This document shows, one piece after another, positions 23,189-34,823 of a stretch of 64,000 bases of DNA (the first letter of the stretch is position 1; each line of letters begins with the position of its first letter). The translations under genes were made by a program, and so were the position numbers. The notes under the pieces were generated by a model, which was given only the letters and a program-made list of their open reading frames with translations, was not told the DNA's origin and made no database searches. This DNA comes from Symbiotaphrina buchneri (lineage: Eukaryota > Ascomycota > Symbiotaphrinales > Symbiotaphrinaceae), in contig BCIG01000029.1 of NCBI GenBank assembly GCA_001599915.1, positions 66,654 through 130,653 on the forward strand. The letters are read 5' to 3'.

Positions 23189-23564
23189 ACACGCAGGCCA
23201 TAGATGTATATACATATCCAACAATATACATACACCTACATTGGAATACATCTACATACACTGTTCTGGGATTCACAGCTTAGAGGCGTGGACGGTGGAA
23301 GCCTTCTCGGTAGATTTCAATGTGACACTGCATCCAGCCATGCCATCCAAGCAGATCCCATCAGATTTCAATCATGCGGAGACTATATCTGCGATCCTGT
23401 TGCATCGGGAGCAAACACCGTAGCGCAACGCTGACAGGAATATATATATCTAAACCGCCGTCAAAACGCCAACCCTCCCCTCCCCTTTCCTCTCGCCTCG
23501 CAACCCTTCCGTCCCTTCCGCCATTCCTTCTGTGCCTCTCCCAGCACATCCGCATCGATCTTTC
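23189..23564. other. Convergent 3' region with TACA-rich tract
   Basis: Between two convergent genes. Bases 23200-23270 are a degenerate TATACATA/TACA-rich tract, presumably 3' UTR and processing signals of the flavocytochrome gene. Confidence 0.5.
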
Positions 23565-26277
23565 TTATCGATACGACTCCACCAAGCCACTCAAGCCCGC
23601 AGAGCCTGCTCCTCCTGCTGCTCCAGGGAACGCACCTCCATCGCCCAAGCCGCTAATCAGAAATCCTAGAGGCCCATCCACGTCCTGACCCATCACACCC
23701 TGTCCCATCACGCCCATCCCTCCCACACTCCGTCCCATCCCCTGGCTTCCTGCTACACCCTGTCGTTCTCCCAACCCCTGCCCCAGGCCTCCCATGCCCA
23801 GCCCGGGCATCATCCCACCAAACAACCACCCCCCGCCTCCAGCTCCAGCTCCAGCTCCAGCGCTGGTCTCGCCCAGCCTCCCCGCCCCGACGCCCTCGTC
23901 CGCAAATCCCTGCTCCACGACCGCTCCGGCGCGGCGCAGGCCCAGCTCTTCTCGGAGAAAACGCAGCCGCTCGCGCGCCCATGCTCTCATTCCCGCGGTG
24001 CCACTTGCGCCGTCCCCAGCGCTGGCCGCGTCCGAGTCGTTGGTGTCTAGGATTGGACATTTCGCCAGCACGAACAGCGGCCAGATGAGGAACTGCGCTG
24101 TGAGGCTGTGCGGGCGGCGGTATGTCCCCGTGGTGTGGCCGGTGCGGGTGCCGGTGGGATGCTGATCTGCATCTGTAGGCGTAAAAGAGGAGGATGACAA
24201 GGTAGTGCTGTGCGGGTTATACCCCAGCAGCGGCGGGACCGAAGCGGCAATCTGCGCTGCAAGAGTGCGGATCGTGACGATAGATTCCGCGGCCGAGGTT
24301 GGCGTGGTGGAGGGATTTGAGACGGGCTGCGATTCCAAGGATGTAGACGCCGCAAAGGGAGCACCGAAAGAAGAGGAGTTGGCGGAAGGAGAGGATGCGG
24401 TGCTGGTGGAAGCGGAAGAGCTGGAGGAAGAGGAGCAGGTGGCATACGTGCTGCTATCCGTTAAAGGCAGAAGCCTGAGAACAAGCTCATGCAGCAGGAT
24501 CCGGCTGCCGCGGTAGATGTTATACTCGGCGCAGATGACCGGCGCCGGGTATACGTCGACGAACGGCACACCAGGACATAACAACCCCGCCCCGCCGCCC
24601 GCTCCCATATCACCACCCTCACCCTCACCACTCGCACCAGTCCCTCCAGTAACATCCACCCTGTGGAACCTCGATGCAGGCGGCAAGCCGTCCGCCCACT
24701 TGACGAGCTCCGCATTAACGCCCATGAGCACATCAATGACTTTCGCCGCACGCGCGGGATGCAGTGGGAGGGGCTGCGTTTCGCCGGGCATGGGGGCGCC
24801 AGTGGTGGAGTAAATGTGAGGCGGGACCTGCGTTAGGTGTGGGGAGAGGTCCTTGAGTACGCCTTGGAGGGCCTTGAGGCTGTTTGCGAGCCGGTGGCTG
24901 GTGTTCGAGCGGTCGGCGGATGGGAGAAGGTGGTTCGGTAGCCGGCGCACGGTTTTGTGCCGGAAGACGCTGGCCATGATCTATGGTTGGGTGGCTCGTT
25001 AGTATGCTGCTAGCCAACTTTTCGGGTGGTTGATTGAGGGAAGGGAAAGGAGGAAAAAGGGGGGAAATATACCAAGCGGTGATGTGTCGCAGAGCTGAGT
25101 GCCTGGCCGAGACCAGTGCGTAACTGCGCTTCCCCGCGGAGCTTCACCATCGTGACGGCGCCCTCGATATGAGATTCCCAGGAGTCGATGTTGCCAAGGG
25201 AGAAGTTCTGCTCATCCACACCGTATCAGCCCCTTTCTTTTCCAACAGACATGCTTCAGCATCCCCAGCATGCCCTTGACCCCCAAAAAAACCAAAATCG
25301 AAAAACTGTCCAATCATAGAGAACATACCTCATACTGCGCCAGCAACAACACCGCCGCGAGCGTCTCATCACAGAGCTGCTCATCCGGATCCGCGACGGC
25401 GCGCCGCGTCGCCGCCAGGGCGCGGACATAGGTCCTCTGCGCGAGCGGGAAGAGGTGCTGTTTCGTCTTGAGACCGCTGAGCAGCGCCAGCGCGACGGCG
25501 TCGACCGCCATGACGAGCGGCGTGGCCGAGCGGCTGGAGGTGTACAGCCCAGGCAGGTAGCTGACGAAAGCCTTCTCGGAGAGAGACGAGGATAGGTTCC
25601 GGAACATGTATGCGATGGCTTCTTGTGGTGCGGAGAGCGAGGGGCTGGGGGCTGTCATTGTGAGGGGGCAGAGCGAGAGGGAGAAGGATGAGGTGGAGGA
25701 GGAGGAGGGGAAGAAGGAGGAGGAGGCGGCGGGCAGCGGGATGATGGCTGTGCTGGTGCTGCTGAGGCTGCTCTTGCCGCTGTTGCCATTCCCAGCCGTC
25801 GACGACGGTGACAACCCCGCGCCCGAGCCTGATCCCGAGGTCGAAGGAACCGACACCAACGAAGCCGGGGACGCCGAAGCACTCTTATCACCCTTATCCC
25901 TCCTCGCCCGTTTCACCGGCCTCTCCTCTCTCGCACGCTGCTCCGTAAGCTCCGTCTCATGCCTAAACGCAAGGTCATCCTCATCGCGGTATCCAGCGCA
26001 CACGCGGCGGGCTTTTGTGCAGCGCGCGCATCGGGGGCGGGTCTCGTCGCACTGTTGGCGTGGAGAAGAATATCAGCGGCAGGTCTGTTGTACAAGCCCA
26101 CGACCACGGACGGGGAAGGGACTGCTAGCAGCGAGGGTCCCGGTTCGTGGAACACGGGATGAAGAGAGGGTGGGAGGTGAATGGAACGGAGACAGTGAGC
26201 AGGCCATAACAACGAACCTTGACGCGCCGCTGCCGGCAGGTATAGCAGCCCCGACTGAGGCGGCCGGTGAATGTCAT
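23565..26277 (-). CDS. Zn2Cys6 transcription factor with fungal TF domain
   Basis: Four minus-strand exons, 26277-26218, 26051-25329, 25207-25073 and 24980-23565, join in phase 0 to give 777 residues. The binuclear cluster is complete and split by the first intron: GCYTCRQRRVK, then CDETRPRCARCTKARRVCAG (C-x2-C-x6-C-x6-C-x2-C-x6-C). Next come a basic stretch (RPVKRARR), Ser-rich linkers and the helical regulatory domain: AYMFRNLSSSLSEKAFVSY, then PLVMAVDAVALALLS, ETLAAVLLLAQYE, SWESHIEGAVTMVKLRGEAQ. The last is typical of the PF11951-type fungal TF domain. The C-terminal third has low-complexity Ser and Gly/Met runs. It is nuclear by family. Intron 1 is unusually long (about 166 bases). It sits in the middle of the metabolic gene block and may be its local regulator, which is inference. 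Confidence 0.9.
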
Positions 26278-27090
26278 CCCTTTCTCCTCTGCGTTTGTCT
26301 TTCAGTATCCCTTGTTTGTCTTCCACTATCCCTCCTTTCCTTATCTCTCAGCCCTATCGTGTACGAAGTCCTCGCTGCGGCTCTGCTGGTGGTGATGAAA
26401 TCCCGAGCCGATAAAGCAACGCTGCAACGGTCGTCGTCTTGCGGTGGCGCAGCTCACTAAGAGGCTAAGAGCCAAGCTTCCAGCAATCTGAGCAATCTAC
26501 GTTTGGGGTTAGGCGACCCTGCTTACCGGCGGAGAATTTTAGACCGTGTTAGTGCTCGCGACTCCTGCTGCATCGGGGAAAGGCGCGGCATGGGGGTGGG
26601 TTTAGTCTGAGAAGCCAAAATTGTTATCATTATTATTTACCGCCGGCTCGGTGATCGACTGAGTGAGAATCTGGAAGTGGATCAATTCATTCTTGGATCT
26701 GATGATCCACGGATGAGAGTCTTTGAATGCTTCTTCCGCTGTACTGTACATAGAAGAAAGAGTATCTACGTCGCTGCAATCAGTATGAAAAAATGATGAG
26801 TAGCTGCAAGTCTGATAATGATATATTGTCAAGCCAAGAGCAAAGGTATCATGATGTCCATCCTCCAAAATGAATCAGGAACTTTGTGCACCAGCAACGT
26901 AGAGCAGAAAACCCTCGGCCGATGTAAAGACAATGTATCAGGAAATCCAGCCTCCAAAAGATCAAGTTGGTCCTGGATGGGCCAAATCACATCGATGACC
27001 GTTCTCTCCTAGTATCAGGACCTCCGCAGATGGTCATGCCATTCCACCCCTTTCCTGAGCCCGGCACTGCTCCAACTCCTCCAAGTATGC
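26278..27090. other. Intergenic, no gene seen
   Basis: About 810 bases: promoter and 5' UTR of the Zn2Cys6 gene (pyrimidine-rich on the plus strand at 26280-26350) and the 3' end of the RTA1 gene. The AT-rich part at 26620-26900 has no readable gene. Confidence 0.5.
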
Positions 27091-28089
27091 TCACGCGACA
27101 TTCCCATCCGCCGACTCCAACTGGACCCTCTCATCGCCCTTCGTCTTCGGCTGTCGGAAGCCCATATGCTGCAAATACATTCCCGGATGCCAGATATTAA
27201 ACAAGGCCACACACGGGAAAATCGGCATGAAATCAAAGACCCAGAACGTCCACTCATGCGTCTGACTGTATCCATTAATCCCCTGCGCAAACTCCACCAC
27301 ACGGTACACACTTCTGGCAAGAATACACAGACAAGCGAAATTGACAACCCAGAGCAGCCGGTTCCAGCGCGGGTTTAGAGGCTTGCCTTTGCGCCCCCGT
27401 AGGTCGAGTTCGGAGTCGGGCATCGCGAGTTTGCGCCCGACGAAGTGGAAGCGTGCGGCGATGATCGTGAAGAGCCCGAAGGCGGCGATTTGAATCACGA
27501 GCCCAACGAGGACGATGGCTTTGCCGCGGTCTTCTTTCGAGGAGTAGTCGCTGTCGGTGGGCGAGGCGGTCACGATGATGACGGCGCCGACGGCTTGCAG
27601 GAAGAAGGCGACGATGTCGAACGTGACGAAGATGGGTGTGAGGAAGCGGGCTGTGCAACAACGGGCCAATGTCAGTCTCGTCTTTCGGGGTGGGGTCAGG
27701 CCAATGGGAATGTATGGGGTGGACTCACGAGGCGCCCAGATAATCTTCGCGGTAGCATACTTCTTGGGCAAGACCCTAAACACGATCCTTCCAAAGACCA
27801 CATACAGCCCCGCGGCAATAACAACAGGCGCCAGAATGATCAGGACAAACTGCATCGTGTAGAGGCCCTTGTCAAAATAGTTCTTCTGTTCCGCGGACAG
27901 TATGCGAGCGATGAAACCCAGCAGCTCCATGAGCGAGGCCACGACCATGATTAGCCAGACCCATGCGCGGTACTGGAAGTACTGGAAGATGGTGACGCCG
28001 GTCACGATGGCGTACAGCACTGTGGCGGCGATGGCGGCGGCGTGCGAGGGGACGTAGGACCAGTACCCGTCGACTCGGTGGGGCGCCAT
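27091..28089 (-). CDS. RTA1-family membrane protein
   Basis: Two minus-strand exons, 28089-27729 and 27650-27091. The 78-base intron (GTGAGT...TGCACAG) is a multiple of three and has no stop, so the whole region also reads open; splicing gives 306 residues and restores the RTA1 order. Seven hydrophobic segments are visible with the family signatures MVVASLMELLGFIARIL, LYTMQFVLIILAPVVIAAGLY, FVTFDIVAFFLQAVGAVIIV and HEWTFWVFDFMPIFPCVALF, ending NIWHPGMYL. RTA1-like proteins are lipid-translocating exporter-like or sphingoid-base and drug-resistance proteins of the plasma membrane. Direction of transport and substrate are not shown by sequence. It is co-oriented with the MDR reductase upstream and the regulator downstream. 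Confidence 0.9.
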   Translation of the reverse strand: MAPHRVDGYWSYVPSHAAAIAATVLYAIVTGVTIFQYFQYRAWVWLIMVVASLMELLGFIARILSAEQKNYFDKGLYTMQFVLIILAPVVIAAGLYVVFGRIVFRVLPKKYATAKIIWAPRESTPYIPIGLTPPRKTRLTLARCCTARFLTPIFVTFDIVAFFLQAVGAVIIVTASPTDSDYSSKEDRGKAIVLVGLVIQIAAFGLFTIIAARFHFVGRKLAMPDSELDLRGRKGKPLNPRWNRLLWVVNFACLCILARSVYRVVEFAQGINGYSQTHEWTFWVFDFMPIFPCVALFNIWHPGMYLQHMGFRQPKTKGDERVQLESADGNVA

Positions 28090-29163
28090 TTTGACGGTGG
28101 CGGTGGATGTGAGAGTTGAGGTGAGGTGGATGGTATGTGGAGAGTGGAAATGCAGAGGGAAGTGGTGAGATAGGAGAGTTGTGTAGGGAGCCTAATGGAG
28201 ATGAAGAAAGGAGAGAACGCAGCCAGCCAAGTAAGTGATAAAAGCAAGTTGACGAGTAGGGGGGTTTTGGTGTCGTCGTGTCACGGCAATCCGTGCCTCA
28301 AGTTTGACCAAACGGGATGAGCGAGAGAGAGCGTTGTTAAATACCTCAACAATGGAAGGGGACACGAAGTAGCACCGGCCATGTGCGTCCTATATATCCC
28401 CGGCGACAGTCGCCAGCGGCCGCCCAAACACATGTAGGTACGCACAAGCACAAGCACAGCGCTTGCCAATCCTCCAGCCTAGCAATAAAAGAGCTCCGCT
28501 GCCCGGTCGCGACTTCTTCTGCATCGGTGCTTAGGGCCAACCCATCCAACCATCCAACCATAACAATCCACCCACTACGGAGAAAATCCCCTGCAAATCG
28601 CACTCGCAAAGGGGCAGTGCCCAAAGCGAAGGAATTGTATCGGCCTAGAACATCTCGAGCGCGGCTGTGTTGATTTGAGTGCTGGTGCTCGCAACTCCTC
28701 CTGCATGCGGCAAGGCGCCGATTAGTCATGATACAAGCACCGCGCGCTACGGGTAAGCTTCATTTCGGAGGCTTGGCTGGCCGGACACGTCAGCTACGAG
28801 TCGGCGCGGCACGGCGAGACGGAGGACGGAGGGTGGGAGACGCCGATGTGCCGATGTTTTGAGATGGAAGCGTCAAGCGTCATGAAGGCTTTTTTTTTCG
28901 TGAAGGAAAATCTGTAGCTCGTAGGAGACATGCGAAATGGTTGGTTTTGATCTTTTGATGGTTCAGCAGTGAAGGGATAAATTCCCACGCCTGAAACTTG
29001 AAACCGTCAGGAGAAGAGTTTCACCGTCTCTCACTTGGACAGACACGAGGGGAATTCAAACCACCGGCCACTTCTACTGGAGATATGAAAGTATCATTTT
29101 ATTACTCCCAAAAAGCTAATCTCACAAAGCTACAGATAAAACTCCCCGCAACCTGGACATTCC
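28090..29163. other. Intergenic, RTA1 promoter region
   Basis: About 1.07 kb without a gene. It contains a TATA-like TATATAT at 28391 (minus strand read GGGGATATATAGG), a T8 run at 28888 and otherwise nothing recognisable. Confidence 0.5.
28387..28400 (-). promoter_or_regulatory. TATA-like element of the RTA1 gene
   Basis: Read on the minus strand GGGGATATATAGG, about 305 bases before the RTA1 start. Nearly the same string precedes the MDR reductase gene at 30768-30780. Confidence 0.35.
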
Positions 29164-30547
29164 TCACTCCGCTATCCGCCAGACGAGCCGCTCGCCACTG
29201 ACCTCCTTCCGTCGGAGCAGGTCCAGGGCCTTCTCAGCCCTCTCCAACAACGTATTACCCTCCACGATGCGATACGCGTTGGGCTTGACAACGCCCTGCT
29301 CCAACATCTGCGGCATGATTTCCGACTGCAGGTGCTTCGCAAAGTACTCATTCTGTGATTGCCTAGATGTCAGCAGCCATTGAAGCAGACGACAAGATAA
29401 TCTCTCCAACCAGATCAAAACGGAGCTCAAAACAAAGATAAAACCAAAGACAATGTTCAGGGGGCAAACTCACATCCCTATAAAAATGCGTCCTCACGCC
29501 CTCCACCCCGACTGCCTCCTTCCAGGGCGCCGCATCCTCCACCTCCATCTTATACACCGGCTCCTGCTGCACACTCGCATCACGCACAATGACCGGCAAC
29601 ATAACGGCCACATGCGTCCCCTTCCCAGCCACCTCCTCAATCTTCCTCAAACTCCCCTCCTGCGAGCCAATACAATCCACCACGTACCTGACCCCCTCCT
29701 CCCCAGCCGCTTGCTTGATCTTTTCCGCTACGTCCGCGTCGCGGTAATCGAAGACGTGTGTTGCGCCCAGCGAGCGGAGAAGTGCGTGGTTGCGCGAGGA
29801 GGCGGTCGCGAGGATGGTGGTGTAGTTGTAGTAGTGGAGGATTTGTAGCAGATATTGGCCCACGGAGGAGGCGCCGCCCCAGATCAGGATGGGGGAGGTA
29901 GAGGAGGGTGGTGTGTAGGATGCGGGACGGGGCCAGGGGAGTGGGAAGTGGAGCACCGTGTGCAGGGTGTGCATGGCGGTGACGAAGTTGTTGGGCAGCG
30001 TTACGGCGGCTTGGAGCGGGATGCCTGGTGGGACCTGCAAGCCAAAGATGATTAGCAACATGCCTAATGATAATCTCCATGGCGAGCCCTCTCCTCTGCA
30101 CGTCTTTTCCAAAAGCAAAGAAACGAGTACTTGAAAGGGGGCAGAGAGCAGAGAGCATACGCTTACCTTCCCAACCATACTCCTCTCCACAGTAACGTAC
30201 TCCTGCTGGGCTTTCTCCTTTGTCTCCCGCCACGCAAACCCAAACACCTCGTCTCCCACCTTCAGATCCCTTACCTCCTCACCAACAGCCACGACCCGCC
30301 CCGCAAAGCTATCACCCAGCACCTGCGGCGGCTCCACCAGCAGCCCGCCGTCGGCCTCGTGCAGGTCTAAAGGTGTGGACGCGACCCATTCGACGCGCAC
30401 GAGGACCTCGCTTGCGCCTGGGGGAATGGTGGGGACGTGGTGGATTTGGAGAGGCGCGCGGGGGGTGAGCGTTACGATGGCGCGGTGCGTTGGGGGGATG
30501 CAGGGTGGGAGGGAGGGGTTAGAGGGGGAGGTGGTGGAGGCGGACAT
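29164..30547 (-). CDS. Zinc-free MDR oxidoreductase (trans-enoyl reductase/quinone reductase-like)
   Basis: Three minus-strand exons, 30547-30167, 30034-29474 and 29352-29164, with GTAAGC...TTGCAG and GTGAGT...TCACAG introns in phase 0, give 376 residues. The catalytic GroES-like half has VLVRVEWVASTPLDLHEADG, VLGDSFAGRVVAVGEEV and VGDEVFGFAW; the cofactor half has ILIWGGASSVGQYLLQI (NADPH fold), LGATHVFDYRD and YVVDCIGS. The structural and catalytic zinc cysteines of alcohol dehydrogenases are absent, as in polyketide trans-enoyl reductases and quinone reductases. Length and order match that group. No PKS gene is in the window, so a reductase acting on another small enone or quinone is equally possible. 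Confidence 0.88.
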
Positions 30548-32037
30548 GGAGCGGTGATGTTTTTGGTGTAGGTCTTGGAGAGGATGTAAATAAAAAAAAT
30601 GAAAAGGCTTCCGGCTAGATAGCTGAGGTTGGTTGATTCGATGGATGATAATGGTAGAAATGCCCTTCAGATATCTCTCAAAAAATTCAGCTCTAGAGTC
30701 TTGCCTTCACTTCTTCGCTGTGTCTTTTACAATACGACTGCTATATGGTTAACAAAAAGTTGAAGCCTTTATATATCCCCGTCCCGACGCACCGGGATTT
30801 TACAAATCAACGTGCCCTGCTGCTCAAGTGCTGTGCCTCTTGCCAACTTCCTCTTCTGCGGCTCTGATTGGCCCATTATGAGCAAGGCTGCGTTACATCG
30901 TGAGACTCAGCCGTGCGATTTGGTAAGCGGCTGATTAGAAATCCGCCACGCCGTTCGTCTTGTCTTGACTGGACTATTTCCCTTCTAAGATATCACAGTA
31001 ATTCTTCCGCCGAAAGAATCGTGGGGCAACAAGGCTGGTGGGAATAGCTTCACGGCAGCCCGCTTGGCAGGGAATCCGAATTACGTAACATCGAAACCTC
31101 TGGATACACCGCCAAGCACAACGACATCCTCGCCAAGGCAACAAAGGTATGAAGCAGTGAAGCTTCCAGCAATATAGCATCATGGTCCTTGGCTATCTAA
31201 AATGATTTCAGACTACTTGCTTTTCTCTTATCTATCCCGTTGTAATAATCGAAAACGTTACCACTGCCAGTTGTCAAATCCTGGGCTTTGGAGGCCTGCT
31301 CGCGAGCTTTAGTAATATCATTACAAGACCTTCTCAGTCTGAATCATCGCTTTGATCGCTTGCAAGGGTTTGGTAGGCCATTTAAAAATTAACGTAGCCT
31401 GACCATGGTAAGATGCATGAACAAATGCACAAAGAAAACCCGTCTTCAAAAGCCTCTATTATTATACATCCTCAGCATCTATATCTCGATACACTTTTAT
31501 ACATCCCCTCCGATCCGCTTTGCGTCCTGATATCGAAGCATGCTAAAGTGAGACCAATCGCTGAAACGTTTAGATATCTATCCTCAATCCGTAATTATTA
31601 TTGCTTTTGCAGTCCCCGCACCAGCTAAACGCACTGTCCCAGGTGTCACGTTGCTGTCTGGAGCTATGGTCCTCGGGTTAACCATGGCCCATCGGGACTT
31701 CTTGCGCAACTCGCTCTTCCGAAATCGAACCTCCTTGATTCGATCTGCCACCATGATGGATGGCACTATGTTCTTCGGGAGCTCCTATTTGCCTTAAGAG
31801 GAACGCCTTTCCTTCGATCGTTTCATTTCTTTCCTCGGCCGCCGATCTCGCAGCTTCAGGCTTCAGCCTTGCTCCCCAACGAGAGGAGGCGGTGCTGAAG
31901 TTTGCGATCTTCCTCTGGCTTGATCGGTCCTCTGCCTTCGTGCCAAGCGCGTTTTGAAGGGGACAGGAGTGTCAGTTTGGTTGCAGTGACAGACCCCAAG
32001 GGGGAAAACACCCTCTCAAAAGGTCTCTGCACAGCCC
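30548..32037. other. Long intergenic stretch, nothing recognised
   Basis: About 1.5 kb, AT-rich in places, with only short unrelated open frames. The first 250 bases hold the MDR reductase promoter. Confidence 0.5.
30768..30780 (-). promoter_or_regulatory. TATA box of the MDR reductase gene
   Basis: On the minus strand GGGGATATATAAAGG, about 220 bases before the start at 30547, a good match to TATATAA-type fungal TATA boxes. Confidence 0.5.
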
Positions 32038-33599
32038 TCACACCTGGGCCCCTGGCTCGTCCTCTTTCTCCACGCCCTCCTTCGCCATCGCCATCGCACC
32101 GCCACTCCCCGTCGCCACAACCGTACTCCCGCCCAAACTCCCTTCACCACCCACCACACTCCCATCCCTCTCCCCGTCCACCTCCGCCTCCGGCTCCGAC
32201 GCCAGACTCATAATCCCCGCATCCGATCTATGTCTCGGACAATACGGGCCCGCCGCATTCTTCGCCACATGCTCACGGGCATCTTGTTCTTTCGCCGCGC
32301 GGACAGCCTCGCAGTCGAGACCGGGTTTGGCGGTGCCGGTCACGGGGTTCTCGCATAGACAGTGTTCGCGCAGGGAGCGGAAGGCGCGTGCGAAGAGGGG
32401 CTTGCAAGGTGGTAAAGCGGTGCCGATTATGGTGAAGTAGACTTCGCAGAGAGCGGCGGTCACGGAGTAGGATGTTGACCCTGTGAGGGGCAAGGTGAGT
32501 ATGTGAGGCTGAGATGGGGTTGTGAGGGAGTTGGGTACTGGGAACTGGGGAGGGAGAGGGTCGTACAGGTTGGGTCTTCGCTTTCTGGCCGGATGGCGTA
32601 CGCGATGAGACGCACGGCGGAGGAGAGGCAGACTCTGAGCTGGAAGTTAGCGGGATCGGAGAAGGGCATGGCAGTCGAGGAGCAGCGTACAGTATGCCGA
32701 GGGAGAAGAGGACGGCGAGAGAGACTTTCTCGCCGTGGGTGAGTTTCAAAGCTAGGTATTCCATAAGCATTGTCCAGATTGATATCCGGCGAACCTTCAA
32801 ACATACCACATAATATCCGCATGGGCATCACGGTGATGACCACATCAGTGAAGAGATTGAAGCCAGCTTGAGCAAAGACTATGGCTCCACGATTGACGCA
32901 GTGCCCTGTTGCCGTTGTTGGTTCCCACGCCGTGTGTATAGGGAGGCACTGCAGCAGGACGACGAGGGTGAAGGTGACGATCATGCACGATACAAAGACG
33001 ATGGAGAACCAGAGGAGTTTTCGAAAGTTGGGATGCACGAAGAGGCGGAGATAGAGTGTGAGGAGGGAGAGTTTGACGAGGCCGAGCTCTGCCGGGGTGT
33101 GCAGCGCTAGGAACCAGTAGACCTTGAAAAGCAGGAGGTCAACATCTCCCGGAAGAATATAGTGAATTTCGAAGGTCTACCTTGCCAAGTTCACGTGGGT
33201 TTGTCGTGATCTCGCTGATGTGTTTTCCTTCTCCGAGGTGGAAGACTATTTGTGTGTCCATCAGCGCTGCTCCCTGTTTCTTTGAACCTCGATGCCAGTC
33301 CACTTACAATATATTGTAAGACTCATTTGCGACAAAGTCAAGACCTATCGCCCACAGTGTAAGCTTCGATATCCTCAACCGAATAGAAAACAGAATATGC
33401 ATACATTCCCAGCAATCAACAGCCAATCATCAATTCCCAGGAACTTGGTGATTCGTATTCTCGTGTATATCCGCGTGACAACGGTTAACGTTGCCAGTCC
33501 GCATAGAGAGCAAACAAGGCCCAGCAGCGCCGCGCCCCGATTTCCCCCTTCATCCTGTTGGAGTATCGTCAATAAGATAACCTGCAACTGGGAGCCCAT
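32038..33599 (-). CDS. Fungal rhodopsin-like (PF20684-type) integral membrane protein
   Basis: Seven minus-strand exons: 33599-33405, 33363-33308, 33245-33181, 33122-32807, 32751-32691, 32634-32567 and 32480-32038. Family signatures run in order: TRIYTRIRITKFLGIDDWLL, DFVANESYN, VFHLGEGKH, GLVKLSLLTLYLRLFVHPNF, CVNRGAIVFAQAGFNLFTDV followed by VITVMPMRIL, HGEKVSLAVLFSLGIL, VRLIAYAI and YSVTAALCEVYF. This is the seven-helix SAT4-like family, often near secondary-metabolite or effector genes, function unknown. The C-terminal 110 residues are hydrophilic with Cys and Glu. Exons 4-7 fit perfectly. The join of exon 2 to exon 3 is off by one base with any GT/AG pair I can find, and the first intron would be only 41 bases, so either an indel lies near 33250-33310 or the gene is failing. 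Confidence 0.8.
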
Positions 33600-34823
33600 C
33601 GCAACCGCTCACCCCATCTGGTACAGTGACCGTCGTCAACATGCCCAAGGAAGCAGAGTCTTCTGCAACAGCAGCACAACTCCTACCAAACCCGTTCGTT
33701 CATCAACTGCGCATGGTATCTTCAAAGAACAATATCATCATGAAGACCAGGCAGAAGCAACGTAATGTGGAGTTCAGGAACAAGCAGAAGCTAAAAGAAA
33801 TCAAGAAAGATCTGGGCCCTGCACCGAACACTTTGGGGGTGCCTGACCTAGACCCCATAAGCCTGAGACTGCGGGCGTCGGTCCGCCTGCGGCCTTAGCC
33901 ACCGCCATGACATCAACGACACCCCAGACGCGCCTCGATCGCTGACGATCTGTCAAGTTACCTAGTCGTAACGCAAATTGGGGGTAAGGGCAAGCCAGGA
34001 ATCAAGGAAAGGGTATGGTGTTGGGTCGCGGCATGGCCGCTTTCGGCTATGCAAGTGCCGGATGTGCTTAGCGTGGAGCCGAGGAGCCGTTGTTAGCGCC
34101 GCTGCTGATCTCCGACTCGCCTCTAGCGTGGCTTGGGGATGCCACCCGCGCCAATCATTCTGCTTGGGTAAGATCTCATAGATCTGCGACGTTGTACGAG
34201 GAGGGTAATAAGGTGTTTGAAATTGCTGGAAAGGGTAGCATGTCCGTTGGTTTGCGTCTCCCGAAGGGGTTGTTGGAGAAATAAGGTTTTTCGTTGGTCC
34301 CGTCTGCTTGGTTCGTCATCCCTGCACCCAGCTAGCTACCGAGATCCACAAGAATATGCGGGTCGGCACTTTTTGCTTGATGATGATAGACTTATTTCGT
34401 GAGGCTACTAAGCCGGCATAGTCTTGGAGGGCTTGAAATCTTTAGACAGGGTCGTTTGCGTACAGAGGACATCCATCGGCCCCTACCACGTGTCGCAGTC
34501 TGCCCGATGCGTACGTTTCCGTCCTGAGATCCAGCATAGAGAAGTTATTACATGGATCTATCTTGCTCTTTCTGCATTATTAGAGGGCCTTATAAAATAA
34601 GTTCACATTTTATCCCTAGTATATGGCGGATTTTCCATTATTTACACCGACTTAGACAGTCTGCTTGGTATTATATCCAAAACGACACATTAAGAAGATT
34701 CGTCTCCATAATGGGACATAAATAAACGTGCATGCCATCTGGCATCTGCCACGTAGCCGCGTAGCCATGTAAGGTAATGCCGCACATGCACCATACATTT
34801 CATCTGATTCATCAGACCATGGA
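33600..34823. other. Intergenic, no gene seen
   Basis: About 1.2 kb. Only short open frames without domains; nothing recognisable. Confidence 0.5.

Noticed and set aside
27651-27728. Reading the RTA1 gene as a single exon
   Set aside because: The 78-base stretch is open but has good GTGAGT and CACAG borders, and removing it restores the family spacing between helices.
13186-30547. Complete polyketide or peptide cluster
   Set aside because: No ketosynthase, adenylation, terpene cyclase or prenyltransferase motif was found anywhere in the window.
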